From Chitinophagaceae bacterium T5-Br10_B2g13 (GTDB lineage Bacteria; Bacteroidota; Rhodothermia; Balneolales; Balneolaceae): a stretch of 38,737 bases of DNA. The DNA lies in NCBI GenBank assembly GCA_001564065.1, contig LKNA01000025.1, positions 1 through 38,737 of the forward strand. Reading direction: 5' to 3'. The position numbers and the translations under genes are program-made. The notes beneath the pieces were generated by a model. It saw only the letters and a list, made by a program, of their open reading frames with translations. It was not told the DNA's origin and made no database searches. Shown in pieces: positions 9,032-17,249 of this stretch. Within the stretch, counting starts at the first letter, position 1. Each line of letters begins with the position of its first letter.

Positions 9032-9478
9032 ATGGCTATCGAAGACGAAAATTTAGACGACGTTATCGCATCTCTGATAGATGAAGAGCCTGAAGAAGAG
9101 CTCAGCGCAGAAGAGAAGTTTCGCCAGGAATTTGAAAAACAGGCCAGCGGCAAAGATGTTCAGCTTACGGAAAGGGCAGCAAAACAGGTTCGTAAAATAA
9201 AAAAGGATGAGAATCTGGATGCAGAGCTTTATCTGCGCGTAGCTGTTGAAGGAGGTGGATGCTCCGGGTTAAGCTATAAGCTTGGATTTGATATTCGCAC
9301 AGACGAAGATGTAATTGTAAACACTCAAGGCCTGGAAGTAGTTGTCAAGTCCGATCATATGTTATATCTGGACGGTGTTGTCATCGATTACCCGGATGGG
9401 CTGGACGCCCGCGGCTTTACCTTCGATAACCCAAACGCCAGTGAAGCGTGCGGTTGCGGATCATCATTTGCAGTTTAG
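9032..9478 (+). CDS. Iron-sulfur cluster carrier, IscA/ErpA/HesB family
   Basis: A-type carrier that delivers Fe-S clusters to apoproteins. I start it at the ATG at 9032; the frame also has an upstream TTG at 9020. The three ligand cysteines are present: GGGCSGL (Cys77) and EACGCGSSF (Cys140, Cys142). The fold domain occupies about 42-148. Residues 1-41 are an extra, strongly acidic extension (about 15 Asp/Glu) that ordinary members of about 107-120 residues lack. It closes the run that contains lipA. It ends ten bases before the stop of the convergent gene, with no room for a private terminator. Confidence 0.93.
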   Translation: MAIEDENLDDVIASLIDEEPEEELSAEEKFRQEFEKQASGKDVQLTERAAKQVRKIKKDENLDAELYLRVAVEGGGCSGLSYKLGFDIRTDEDVIVNTQGLEVVVKSDHMLYLDGVVIDYPDGLDARGFTFDNPNASEACGCGSSFAV

Positions 9479-9488
9479 ACAGAGGTAA

Positions 9489-9977
9489 TTAATTACGCAG
9501 CTGATTTTTCAGTTTCTCACTCTCTTCTTCTCTGTTAATTTCTTCAAAATTTATATCGATCCTTTTTTCTGAAGAGTTATAACGGTCAGCGGCCTGATGA
9601 TTTCTTGTTACAATTGTTTGAAGTGACTCTACCAGATCTTTATATCGCTGTTTTGTGCGTTCTCTCAGTTTTTCAGCCAGTTTCCATACCCCAAGCCCGC
9701 CTAAAGCACTCAAAAAGGTGAAGATTAAAAAAGGTGGCGTTTGGTTTGAACTTGCTTGCCCGCTCATTATAAGCGAAAAAAAGAAGGCTGCCATACCAAA
9801 ACCAAACAGTGAAATTCCCCTAAGGACAATCTGTTTTGGCAGCTTTTTGAGTAAACGAATTGAACGCTGTCCCGATTTAAGGGATATATCAACTCTTGAG
9901 GGATTAGAAAATGGATATAATCTCTTGACGCCTTTGATTTCTTCAACCCATGTTAGACGGTCGGGACGACGTTTCAC
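9489..9977 (-). CDS. Two-segment membrane protein, possible C-terminal half of a split protein
   Basis: Unknown function, 162 residues. Residues 1-48 are basic with alternating strands (RLTWVEEI, SRVDISLKSGQRSIRLLKKL); two membrane segments follow at about 51-71 (VLRGISLFGFGMAAFFFSLI) and 82-99 (FLIFTFLSALGGLGVWKL); the rest is a charged, helical cytoplasmic tail. The start is a GTG overlapping the TGA of the preceding gene in GTGA, a one-base frame change. The N-terminus reads as a natural continuation of the upstream protein, so the two could be coupled subunits or one ancestral protein broken by a frameshift. I do not recognise a named family. Confidence 0.65.
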   Translation of the reverse strand: MKRRPDRLTWVEEIKGVKRLYPFSNPSRVDISLKSGQRSIRLLKKLPKQIVLRGISLFGFGMAAFFFSLIMSGQASSNQTPPFLIFTFLSALGGLGVWKLAEKLRERTKQRYKDLVESLQTIVTRNHQAADRYNSSEKRIDINFEEINREEESEKLKNQLRN

Positions 9978-10306
9978 ATAACCTTTGTGTTGAGCTGTTT
10001 TTCAATTTCGGCAATCACTTCTGTCCAGGTTTTTTTGTTGATTTCGCCTTTAGCAAAACCAAGAATTTCAACAACCCTTCGATTTCCTGTATCAATCATA
10101 AGAGGTTCATCTACGGGTACACCATTAAATTCAATAACAGCCTGGCGCACAAATTCAGCACTTACTCCCGATTCAATTGCAATCTCTTCAATTTCATCAA
10201 TCGAAAGTTCTTCAGCATTTCCGGCTGATCCAAAAAACCCTTCTTTTTCTCCCTGTAACTGGATGGCTCGTTTTAAGATTCTATTAATATCTTTTTCGTT
10301 ATACAT
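9974..10306 (-). CDS. Small helical protein, possible N-terminal half of a split protein
   Basis: Unknown function, 110 residues, soluble. It opens with MYNEKDINRILKRAIQLQGE, a helical pattern I associate with the cytoplasmic N-terminus of small membrane proteins in this part of the tree, followed by helices (ELSIDEIEEIAIESGVSAEF) and a short strand region (VPVDEPLMIDTGNRRVVEIL). It ends in WTEVIAEIEKQLNTKVM. Its ATG overlaps the Hsp33 stop (TGATG), and its own stop overlaps the GTG of the next gene, so hslO and these two frames form a tightly coupled unit. A role linked to Hsp33 is only suggested by position. Confidence 0.65.
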   Translation of the reverse strand: MYNEKDINRILKRAIQLQGEKEGFFGSAGNAEELSIDEIEEIAIESGVSAEFVRQAVIEFNGVPVDEPLMIDTGNRRVVEILGFAKGEINKKTWTEVIAEIEKQLNTKVM

Positions 10307-11211
10307 CAGTTCAATTTAGCTTTAGCTGTTTCAGCCATCTCCCGGATCTCATCTTTTGAAATCTCGATTCTGGATCCGCAATAGTTGCAGACAACCTCCT
10401 GGCTTTCTCCTTCCATCTCTTTCAAATCTTCATACCCCAGCATGGAGAGTGCGTTTTTAAAACGTTTCGGTGAGCATCGGCAAAAGAAGTGTACCGGTTG
10501 CCGATCCAGCTCTTTAACGTCATGAGGCTTGGAGGCCATCTTCATAATATCATCGATGTAAAACTCATTTTCGAGGAGTTCGCTCAGCGGCGGCAAATCG
10601 GTAAGCGTTTTTTGGAGCTCTTCAACGGTCTTCTCATCTGCTTCGGGAAGTCGCTGTACCAAAACACCACCCGCATGTTTTACAGAACCATCGTCATTCA
10701 AACCCACATCCAGTAAGAATGCAGACAACACCTGCTCAGACTGCGCCATATAATGTGCGATATCAGAATTGATATCTCCGTTTACCAGTGCAATGGAGCT
10801 GTGTCGCGGTTCTGCTTCATTATAGAGTGTTTTGGTAACTGAAAGCACTCCATTACCCAAAGCGTCTGATAGGGTGGTGTTGGGATCGCTATAGTCCAGT
10901 TCTGTTGATGGATTTGCTGAATATCCGCGAATTTCTCCTACCCGGTTGGCCTCTGCTGTAAGCATCCCGACAGGTCCGTCTCCGTCAATACGAATCTGAA
11001 TGCGTTCTTCTCCCTTCAGTTCGGATGCAAGTAGCATGGCAGAGGTAAGGGTTTTACCCAGCAGCATTGTATTTAAAAGCGAAAGATTGTGGTTTTTTTG
11101 CGCTGTGCGGACTACATCGGTGGTTTTAACTACGCTGATCTTAAACTGTCCGTTTGGGTCGATTCCCTTGATTAAGCGATCTTTAAACTGAAACTTCTTT
11201 TTGAGTGACAT
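10306..11211 (-). CDS. hslO: Redox-regulated chaperone Hsp33
   Basis: Cytoplasmic holdase activated by oxidation. The 301 residues show the N-terminal substrate-binding region and the C-terminal zinc redox switch: FFCRCSP (Cys244, Cys246) and VVCNYCGSRI (Cys275, Cys278), in the C-x-C/C-x2-C pattern of the family. Interior blocks GDGPVGMLTAEA and ARG-poor SLALV-type strands fit Hsp33. First gene of a three-gene minus-strand unit: its TGA shares a base with the next ATG. Confidence 0.95.
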   Translation of the reverse strand: MSLKKKFQFKDRLIKGIDPNGQFKISVVKTTDVVRTAQKNHNLSLLNTMLLGKTLTSAMLLASELKGEERIQIRIDGDGPVGMLTAEANRVGEIRGYSANPSTELDYSDPNTTLSDALGNGVLSVTKTLYNEAEPRHSSIALVNGDINSDIAHYMAQSEQVLSAFLLDVGLNDDGSVKHAGGVLVQRLPEADEKTVEELQKTLTDLPPLSELLENEFYIDDIMKMASKPHDVKELDRQPVHFFCRCSPKRFKNALSMLGYEDLKEMEGESQEVVCNYCGSRIEISKDEIREMAETAKAKLN

Positions 11212-11286
11212 GCAATTATTGGTTGTAATGTAATTCTATTGATTCTTGGCTGTGCAATTAACGATCCGCTCTGATCGGTTATTATT

Positions 11287-12111
11287 TTATCTGACTGCAC
11301 GGTCTATTTGTGACTGGGTGAATGAATCGGGCAGCCTGTTTTCACGAACGTAAAGATACAAAGTAGCCATGAAAATTGATTGAAGAATCCATTGTAAAAT
11401 ACCGAGGATTAATCCGAATACAATTAAGAATGCCATTCCCATAAGTATGAAGATCTCACCAAGTAAAAATAGAGGAATGGTGATTAGCCCGGCCCCAATG
11501 AGCAGTGCTGCAAAAATTAACCCAAAGCTGAAGTGGCCGATCAGCTGCTCACCCCAGGATTTTTTTAGCATCCCGGCCGACTCTTTAAGTGACTCAACAG
11601 GACCCTTTTGTTCGATTACTAAAACAGGTATAACCAGAAAACTGGTCACTGTCCAGCTCAATCCAATTAAACCTGCAACAAGCTTTCCTATAAAGTCAGA
11701 TTGATTTTCGATAGAGTTAATAATAAATCCTATGGTGGCTGCGATGGCTGTCCAGCCCAATAGGTGGCTCAATCGGTCTCTTAATTCATCAAAAACTTCG
11801 CTAAATGTGGGTTTTTCTCCCCTGATGTGTTTGATTGAATAGAGTACAGCGCCGGAGTTAAAGAAGATGATGACGAAGTAGTTTACATAGTAGAAGAGGA
11901 ATATGGTAATAAACATCATCCAGCCGGGCATTGTCTCAAACATTCCTAAAGAACGAATTCCGCCGGTGAAAACAATCGGTAAAATGAATGTAAGGCCAAC
12001 AACAAGGGTGCAGATGCCGGAAAAGATTGGAAAGAGGAGCATTTTTTTATCCTCAAGCAGAACAGTGAGGGAGCTTTTCATTAACGACCAGGTTGCTGAG
12101 AATCTGTTCAT
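11287..12111 (-). CDS. DUF6159-like integral membrane protein
   Basis: Polytopic membrane protein of 274 residues and unknown function. The N-terminus RFSATWSLMKSSLTVLLEDK followed by KMLLFPIFSG is the typical opening of the family I know as DUF6159. About six hydrophobic segments follow, including VVGLTFILPIVF, IGFIINSIENQ, VTSFLVIPVLVIEQKGPVES, LIFAALLIGAGLITIPLFLL and AFLIVFGLILGILQW. The block IEQKGPVESLKESAGMLKKS resembles the amphipathic loops of glycerophosphodiesterase-type membrane domains. The downstream gap to hslO is 75 bases, so co-transcription is possible but not shown. Confidence 0.75.
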   Translation of the reverse strand: MNRFSATWSLMKSSLTVLLEDKKMLLFPIFSGICTLVVGLTFILPIVFTGGIRSLGMFETMPGWMMFITIFLFYYVNYFVIIFFNSGAVLYSIKHIRGEKPTFSEVFDELRDRLSHLLGWTAIAATIGFIINSIENQSDFIGKLVAGLIGLSWTVTSFLVIPVLVIEQKGPVESLKESAGMLKKSWGEQLIGHFSFGLIFAALLIGAGLITIPLFLLGEIFILMGMAFLIVFGLILGILQWILQSIFMATLYLYVRENRLPDSFTQSQIDRAVR

Positions 12112-12159
12112 ATCGGATGAGGTTGATTATGATGACAGATCAATCTGCTTTAATTGAAT

Positions 12160-12192
12160 AAAAAAAGCAACCCGGATTTCACCGGGCTGCTT
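12160..12192 (-). terminator. Rho-independent terminator of the leucine dehydrogenase gene
   Basis: On the minus strand: AGCAGCCCGG, a short loop, CCGGGTTGCT, then seven T. The stem has one G-T pair. It starts about 30 bases after the stop of the dehydrogenase gene and separates it from the membrane-protein gene. Confidence 0.88.
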
Positions 12193-12222
12193 CGTTGAAT
12201 AGTCAGGGCCTTGTATGTTGAA

Positions 12223-13395
12223 TTAAGATCGCTCTCTCAAGTACTGTTCACCTTTTCTGTTCGAAAAGTGACTCTTTGAGGAGTAGATTGTGCCGACTTT
12301 TCCAACAGCTTCAATTCTCTTTTCAGCAAGAGCATTTGAGGCAGCGATTGTCGGGATGCTATGTTCTTCGGCATAATCAAAAATATCCAGAACTGTATCG
12401 TAGATTCTGGAAGCTTTGTTCATCGCAAGATTCTCATTATACCCTTCGAGTTCACTTGCCACGTTGATTAAACCACCGGCATTAATTACGTAATCCGGTG
12501 CATAGAGAATTCCTTTTTTAATCAATTCATTCCCATGTTTCTCTTCATCGTCGAGGATGTTATTGGCGCCTCCGGCAAGAATATCACACTTCAAATAATC
12601 GATGGTGTCGTCGTTCACCACACCGCCCAATGCACACGGGCTAAAGACGTCAACATCGAGAGTGTAGATGTCGTCAGGTTTTACCACTTCTGCCCCTGTG
12701 GCTTCAGCCAGCTGATTCGCTTTCTCTTCAAAAATATCCGTAATAAAAAGCTCGGCGTTCTCTTTGCTGATGTAGTGAGCAAGGTGGGATGCAACCGATC
12801 CGGCTCCCTGAATGGCAATTCGTTTGCCTTCCAGCGAGTCACTGCCATAAGCACGCTTTGCTGAAGCTTTCATTCCCATGTATACACCGTAACCGGTTAC
12901 GGGTGATGGGTTGCCACTTCCGCCTAGTTCTTTTGGAATTCCGGTTACAAATTTCGTTTCGGAGAAGATCCATTCCATATCTTTTTCCGTCATCCCAACA
13001 TCTTCGGCAGTAATGTATCGTCCGCCTAGTCCGTCAACAAACCGGCCAAAAGAGCGGAAGAGTGCTTCAGTTTTCTGTGTCTGAGCATCACCAATAATCA
13101 CCGCTTTACCTCCGCCTAAATTCAATCCGGAGATGGCAGACTTGTAGGTCATGCCGCGGGAGAGACGTAAAACATCCCGTATGGCCTCAGCTTCATTTTT
13201 GTAATCCCACATTCGTGTTCCGCCTAAAGCAGGGCCCAGGGTAGTGTCGTGAATAGCAATAATAGCTTTTAATCCAGCCTCAGGGCGAGAACAGAAAACG
13301 ATCTGCTCATGTTCAAGGTCATTCAGGTCGCTGAATAATTCAAAACCTTCCGTAATTTCGCTCTCTTTATTAACCATATTTTCTATTTCATTCAT
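12223..13395 (-). CDS. Leucine/valine/phenylalanine dehydrogenase
   Basis: NAD-dependent amino acid dehydrogenase of the Glu/Leu/Phe/Val family, catalysing reversible deamination of branched-chain or aromatic amino acids to 2-oxoacids. Seen: GPALGGTRMW, the glycine-rich GGGKAVIIGD with the catalytic lysine, YITAEDVGMTEKDM, the Rossmann motif IQGAGSVASHLAHY and CALGGVVND. The ATG at 13395 gives 390 residues; the same frame also has an ATG at 13428. I prefer 13395 because a palindrome at 13432-13450 sits where an operator would and the extra residues look non-conserved. Leu, Val and Phe preference cannot be told apart by eye. Oxoacid products would feed the lipoate-dependent branched-chain complex, a pathway-level link only. 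Confidence 0.92.
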   Translation of the reverse strand: MNEIENMVNKESEITEGFELFSDLNDLEHEQIVFCSRPEAGLKAIIAIHDTTLGPALGGTRMWDYKNEAEAIRDVLRLSRGMTYKSAISGLNLGGGKAVIIGDAQTQKTEALFRSFGRFVDGLGGRYITAEDVGMTEKDMEWIFSETKFVTGIPKELGGSGNPSPVTGYGVYMGMKASAKRAYGSDSLEGKRIAIQGAGSVASHLAHYISKENAELFITDIFEEKANQLAEATGAEVVKPDDIYTLDVDVFSPCALGGVVNDDTIDYLKCDILAGGANNILDDEEKHGNELIKKGILYAPDYVINAGGLINVASELEGYNENLAMNKASRIYDTVLDIFDYAEEHSIPTIAASNALAEKRIEAVGKVGTIYSSKSHFSNRKGEQYLRERS

Positions 13396-13431
13396 AACTA
13401 AGAGATTTAATTTTGTATCGAATACCATCCG

Positions 13432-13450
13432 TTTGGAACCGCTTCCAAAT
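13432..13450. promoter_or_regulatory. Palindrome upstream of the leucine dehydrogenase, possible operator
   Basis: TTTGGAACCGCTTCCAAA has seven-base arms (TTTGGAA/TTCCAAA) around CCGC, the size and shape of a LacI-type operator. On the minus strand it directly overlaps a weak Bacteroidota-type -7 box (TTAATTTG), so a bound protein would block initiation. The remaining spacer from 13451 to 13730 contains the divergent recJ promoter region (TTTTG at 13637-13641, TACAGTTTG at 13664-13672, approximate match); I see nothing else in it. Confidence 0.4.
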
Positions 13451-13730
13451 TAATGATTTTATCTGAGAATTGACAGGAAACGGAATCCGATTTTGCAGTT
13501 ACGGCTTTTCATTTGTGCCATAAAATTAAGATAAATTACGAACAGGTTATGAAGATTTATCCCTGAGTTTTATAAAAACGTGAGCTTGATTTAATCTCAT
13601 ATTCTCCTCTCCTTTTGTTATAATAGAATATTAAGGTTTTGTTAAAGTTATTACTGTGTAAAATACAGTTTGGCATTGCCGGGGTGACACTCCTCTGCCT
13701 TTTAAATGAGAATAAAACAGGAAACAAATC

Positions 13731-15443
13731 ATGGCATATCGATGGGTTTATGCGCAACCCGAAAGGGAGAAGTCTATCCGGAATTTGCAGCAAGAACTTA
13801 ACGTGCCCGAAGAAATTGCCCACCTGCTGGCAATTCGGGGTATAGAGAGTTTTGATAAAGCGAAGTCGTTTTTCAGGCCTGAAAATCAGAAGCTGTACGA
13901 CCCTTTTCTGATGAAAGATATGGAGGCGGGGGCGTCCAGGCTTGCAGAGGCGATTTGCAACCACCAAAAAGTATTGATCTATGGAGATTATGATGTAGAC
14001 GGCACAACTGCGGTCAGTATTCTCTACACTTTTCTAAAGAGCTTTGGTATAGATGTGAGCTACTACATTCCTCACCGTTTTAAAGAGGGGTACGGTATTA
14101 ATCCTGATGGAATAAAGCACGCCATAGAAATTAAAGCCGATCTCATCGTTTCCGTTGATTGCGGAATAACAGCTTTTGAGGAGGCAAAGGTAGCAACTGA
14201 ACATGGAATCGATCTGATTATTTGCGATCACCATACAGTTGGTGACGGGATTCCGGATGCAGTGGCCGTGCTGGATCCGAAGCGCCCCGACTGCGACTAT
14301 CCGTTCGACGGGCTTTCAGGGGCAGGTGTAGGGTTTAAGCTTGTACAGGGAACGGTTGCCAAACTTGGGCTGCCTAAAGAACTGCCAGATCAATATCTGG
14401 ACCTGGTGGCTATTTCCATTGCCTCAGATATTGTACCGATTGTAGATGAGAACCGATATTTAATGCGGAGAGGTTTAAAGTTGATTAATACTGAACCGCG
14501 GTTAGGCATTAAAGCGCTGCTTAGCAGAATCAATATTACACCGGGCACGGTTTCCACTTCAACGATTGTGTTTTCGGTGGGGCCTAGAATTAATGCAGCC
14601 GGAAGAATGGGGGATGCTACAGCAGCTGTTGAGCTGATGATTTCTGATGATGAAACCCGCGCGGCGAAATATGCGAAAGAACTCGAATCTATTAATATTA
14701 AACGCCGCTCCACAGACAGTGAAACCATGGAACAGGCTGTTGATATGGTGGAGAATAACTTCAATATTGAAAACCTCTCTACTATGGTGCTACACCATCC
14801 GGAGTGGCATTTGGGTGTGATTGGAATTGTAGCCTCACGGCTTGTTGATGCGTACTACCGTCCCACGATTATGCTCAGCACGGTAGAGGGCAAGATAAAG
14901 GGTTCAGCCAGATCCATTAAAGGATTTAATATCTACAACGCACTGAAAAAGTGTGAAGATCTACTGGAGCAGTTTGGCGGACATGAATTTGCCGCCGGCC
15001 TGACCATGGACGCCGATAATCTGGTTGAATTCAGGCAGCGAATGAATGATATCGGGTTTCAGAAGCTCTCCGACAACGATTTCTTGCCGGAACTTCAGAT
15101 CGATTCTGAACTTAACCTGGAGCGGGTAAATCCAAAATTCTGGAAGCTGTTATCTCAATTCGAGCCGTTTGGGCCCGGTAATATGCGTCCGGTTTTTGTT
15201 TCGAAAGATGTCTGTATTGAGGGGGTTCCCAGTATTGTCGGGAATGGCCATCTGAAATTTAAAGTGCGTCAAAATGGATCGGTGGTAATTGATGCGATCG
15301 GTTTTAACATGCACGAGTACCTGCCAATGCTTCGGAAATGTGATGCCGGCCGAATGGATGTAGCCTATGTTCTGGAAGAGAACTTTTGGAACGGGAAACG
15401 GACCATTCAGATGCGGTTGAAAGATATCAAAGTGGTTAATTGA
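13731..15443 (+). CDS. recJ: Single-stranded-DNA-specific exonuclease RecJ
   Basis: 5'-to-3' exonuclease acting on single-stranded DNA in recombination and mismatch or base-excision repair. The 570 residues are full length. DHH-superfamily motifs appear in order: YGDYDVDGTTA (84-94), VSVDCGITA (140-148), ICDHHTVGDG with the DHH triad at 166-168, then the DHHA1 part with VGPRINAAGRMGDA and FGGHEFAAGLTMD, and a C-terminal OB-like domain ending in RLKDIK. The gene is divergent from the leucine dehydrogenase and is followed by tRNA-Phe with its own promoter. Confidence 0.95.
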   Translation: MAYRWVYAQPEREKSIRNLQQELNVPEEIAHLLAIRGIESFDKAKSFFRPENQKLYDPFLMKDMEAGASRLAEAICNHQKVLIYGDYDVDGTTAVSILYTFLKSFGIDVSYYIPHRFKEGYGINPDGIKHAIEIKADLIVSVDCGITAFEEAKVATEHGIDLIICDHHTVGDGIPDAVAVLDPKRPDCDYPFDGLSGAGVGFKLVQGTVAKLGLPKELPDQYLDLVAISIASDIVPIVDENRYLMRRGLKLINTEPRLGIKALLSRINITPGTVSTSTIVFSVGPRINAAGRMGDATAAVELMISDDETRAAKYAKELESINIKRRSTDSETMEQAVDMVENNFNIENLSTMVLHHPEWHLGVIGIVASRLVDAYYRPTIMLSTVEGKIKGSARSIKGFNIYNALKKCEDLLEQFGGHEFAAGLTMDADNLVEFRQRMNDIGFQKLSDNDFLPELQIDSELNLERVNPKFWKLLSQFEPFGPGNMRPVFVSKDVCIEGVPSIVGNGHLKFKVRQNGSVVIDAIGFNMHEYLPMLRKCDAGRMDVAYVLEENFWNGKRTIQMRLKDIKVVN

Positions 15444-15481
15444 TCGGCCGCCGAAATTATTTCCGGAAAAAGCAGAATCGG

Positions 15482-15514
15482 TTTTGAGTAAAGGTGTAAA
15501 AGCCCTTATATTTG
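15482..15514 (+). promoter_or_regulatory. Bacteroidota-type promoter of tRNA-Phe
   Basis: TTTTG at 15482-15486 and TATATTTG at 15507-15514 are separated by 20 bases, matching the -33 (TTTG) and -7 (TAnnTTTG) boxes of the Bacteroidota primary sigma factor. The mature tRNA begins 13 bases after the -7 box, leaving room for a short leader. Confidence 0.7.
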
Positions 15515-15527
15515 GAGTCTTCCGAGA

Positions 15528-15600
<73 letters not shown>

Positions 15601-15610
15601 CTCTCAAGTA

Positions 15611-15654
15611 AAGCCTTGCAACGCATAGTGATATGATGTTGTAAGGCTTTTTTG
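15611..15654 (+). terminator. Terminator after tRNA-Phe
   Basis: Twelve-base stem AAGCCTTGCAAC/GTTGTAAGGCTT with one G-T pair and a loop of about 15 bases, running into a T-run; starts ten bases after the tRNA. Confidence 0.85.
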
Positions 15655-15777
15655 TTTTGGGTAAAAAATGAAATGTAGCTTGATATAGGGTCATCAGAGG
15701 GGCGTGAACTGTTGGGGCTTATAAACTGAGTTGACTTTTTGGATATCTATAAAGTTGATAGGCAATCAGAAGAAATT

Positions 15778-16599
15778 CTACTCTCTCCCTAAAAACTCCG
15801 CAAGGGAGTTTCTGTAAGAATCTGATGTCGGAAGGTCATTGTGGTTTCCATTTGGGATTTTCACCAGAAACTTTTTCTCTGAAGAGGATTTTTTATGCAG
15901 TTCCTCCGCCATTTTAAATGGTGTTACTTCATCTCTATCTCCGCCAATGATTAAAAGAGGCTTTTCAATTCGCTCTACACGTTCAATATTATTCTGGGCT
16001 TTAACCGGGTCTGCAATATCAAATCGAACAAAAGGACGAAGTAACCGGGGGACGATTCCCTTTGTCCAGTTGTCTACGTCTGTTATCGGGCTCTCCAGAA
16101 TGTAGCCGGAAACATCTCCGCTATCGGCAATATAGGCAGCAAGAAAAGATCCCATTGAGTGCCCGTGAACGTAAACGGGTCCCGGTTCAACGGGCAGATG
16201 ATTTTTAGCAAGATCGTAAGCGGCCCTGGCATCTGATTTAACTCCATCCACAGTTGGTTCTCCCGTACTGCGCCCGTACCCGCGATAGTCAATCATTAAA
16301 AGATGAGCCTGAATATCGGCATAAGCCTCAATAAGCGGGCGCGATTTCATCATTAAAAATCCATTGCCTCCGTAGTAGATTACCGTTTTCTTGGCTCCAT
16401 CTTTTTCGAGAAACCAAGCGTCGAGCGTCTCGCCATCTTCTGTCTCTGCTTCTAAATTGTGCAGGGTGAAATTGTGAATAGGAAACTGATCGGGTGAAAT
16501 GGTTGTATGGCGGTCAAATACATCCGGTTCGGATATCTCGATCGTTGTGCAGCCGCTGATTAACAGAATCAGTATTGTGGTAAAAAGTTTGTTTTTCAT
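15778..16599 (-). CDS. Alpha/beta hydrolase lipoprotein
   Basis: Predicted membrane-anchored serine hydrolase, 273 residues. It begins with a lipoprotein signal (MKNKLFTTILILLISGC, lipid Cys17). The fold shows the oxyanion region VIYYGGNGF, DYRGYGRSTGEP, the nucleophile elbow HGHSMGSF with Ser148, an acid in GGDRDEVTP and a late histidine in NGNHNDLP, so the triad is complete. The layout resembles the BEM46/YqiA-like group of small hydrolases, whose substrates are mostly unknown. Monocistronic; the next upstream gene is divergent. Confidence 0.88.
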   Translation of the reverse strand: MKNKLFTTILILLISGCTTIEISEPDVFDRHTTISPDQFPIHNFTLHNLEAETEDGETLDAWFLEKDGAKKTVIYYGGNGFLMMKSRPLIEAYADIQAHLLMIDYRGYGRSTGEPTVDGVKSDARAAYDLAKNHLPVEPGPVYVHGHSMGSFLAAYIADSGDVSGYILESPITDVDNWTKGIVPRLLRPFVRFDIADPVKAQNNIERVERIEKPLLIIGGDRDEVTPFKMAEELHKKSSSEKKFLVKIPNGNHNDLPTSDSYRNSLAEFLGRE

Positions 16600-16823
16600 G
16601 AACTCATAAACAGAAGTTAAAGGCGGGCCATTCGCAAAATATCAGTCCAATATTCGGGGTTAGAAGGTTCGGGCCTTTATACTCTTTTTGCTCTTAGGTG
16701 TATGATTTTCGAATGACGCGTTTAGGGGGAAGTTAATTGAAAGATAAACATTAAAAATTTTTAATATTAACATAATTTAATATATTACCGTTGCTAATCG
16801 ACGGTTCTCAAATGCTTAAGGAT

Positions 16824-17237
16824 ATGAAAAAATCAAAAGGTTCAGTTGTAATTGTTGAAGACGACATGCTGCTTTCACTGGTTGAAACCAGGATCATAGA
16901 AAAGTTGGGTTATTCGGTAGTTGGGAAAGCTCAGTCCGGTGAAGATGCGGTTGAGATGGCGCAACAAATGAGGCCGGATGCAATTGTAATGGACATCTCA
17001 CTTAAAGGTGAATTGAGTGGAATAGACGCGAGTATAGAGATTAGAAAATTTTCCAAAGTGCCTATTATATTCCTCTCAGGTAGTGCAGAGAGTGATTTGA
17101 TGAAGAGAGCAAAAAAAATAGGCAACGCAGATTATCTCGTTAAACCAATCAAAGCAGATGATATTATAAACCCGCTAAAGAAAGCTGTTAAAAAAAAGTC
17201 ACAAAAGTCTGTGAAGATTTTTAGCGAGGCAAGTTAA
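16824..17237 (+). CDS. Single-domain response regulator
   Basis: CheY-like receiver with no output domain. The frame opens with a TTG at 16791 and ATGs at 16812 and 16824; I choose the last because the receiver fold starts right after it (KGSVVIVEDDM). Seen: the acidic pair in VEDD, the phospho-acceptor aspartate in IVMDISL (residue 57 from this start), Ser in IFLSGSAES at the switch position, and lysine in YLVKPI. A short basic tail (KKAVKKKSQKSVK) follows. No histidine kinase is adjacent, so its partner must be encoded elsewhere. The upstream 190 bases are AT-rich with no clear promoter. Confidence 0.9.
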   Translation: MKKSKGSVVIVEDDMLLSLVETRIIEKLGYSVVGKAQSGEDAVEMAQQMRPDAIVMDISLKGELSGIDASIEIRKFSKVPIIFLSGSAESDLMKRAKKIGNADYLVKPIKADDIINPLKKAVKKKSQKSVKIFSEAS

Positions 17238-17249
17238 TTGATATGTACG

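Noticed and set aside
13557-13967. 136-residue minus-strand frame before recJ
   Set aside because: Covers the recJ start in antisense and the promoter region; no family resemblance.
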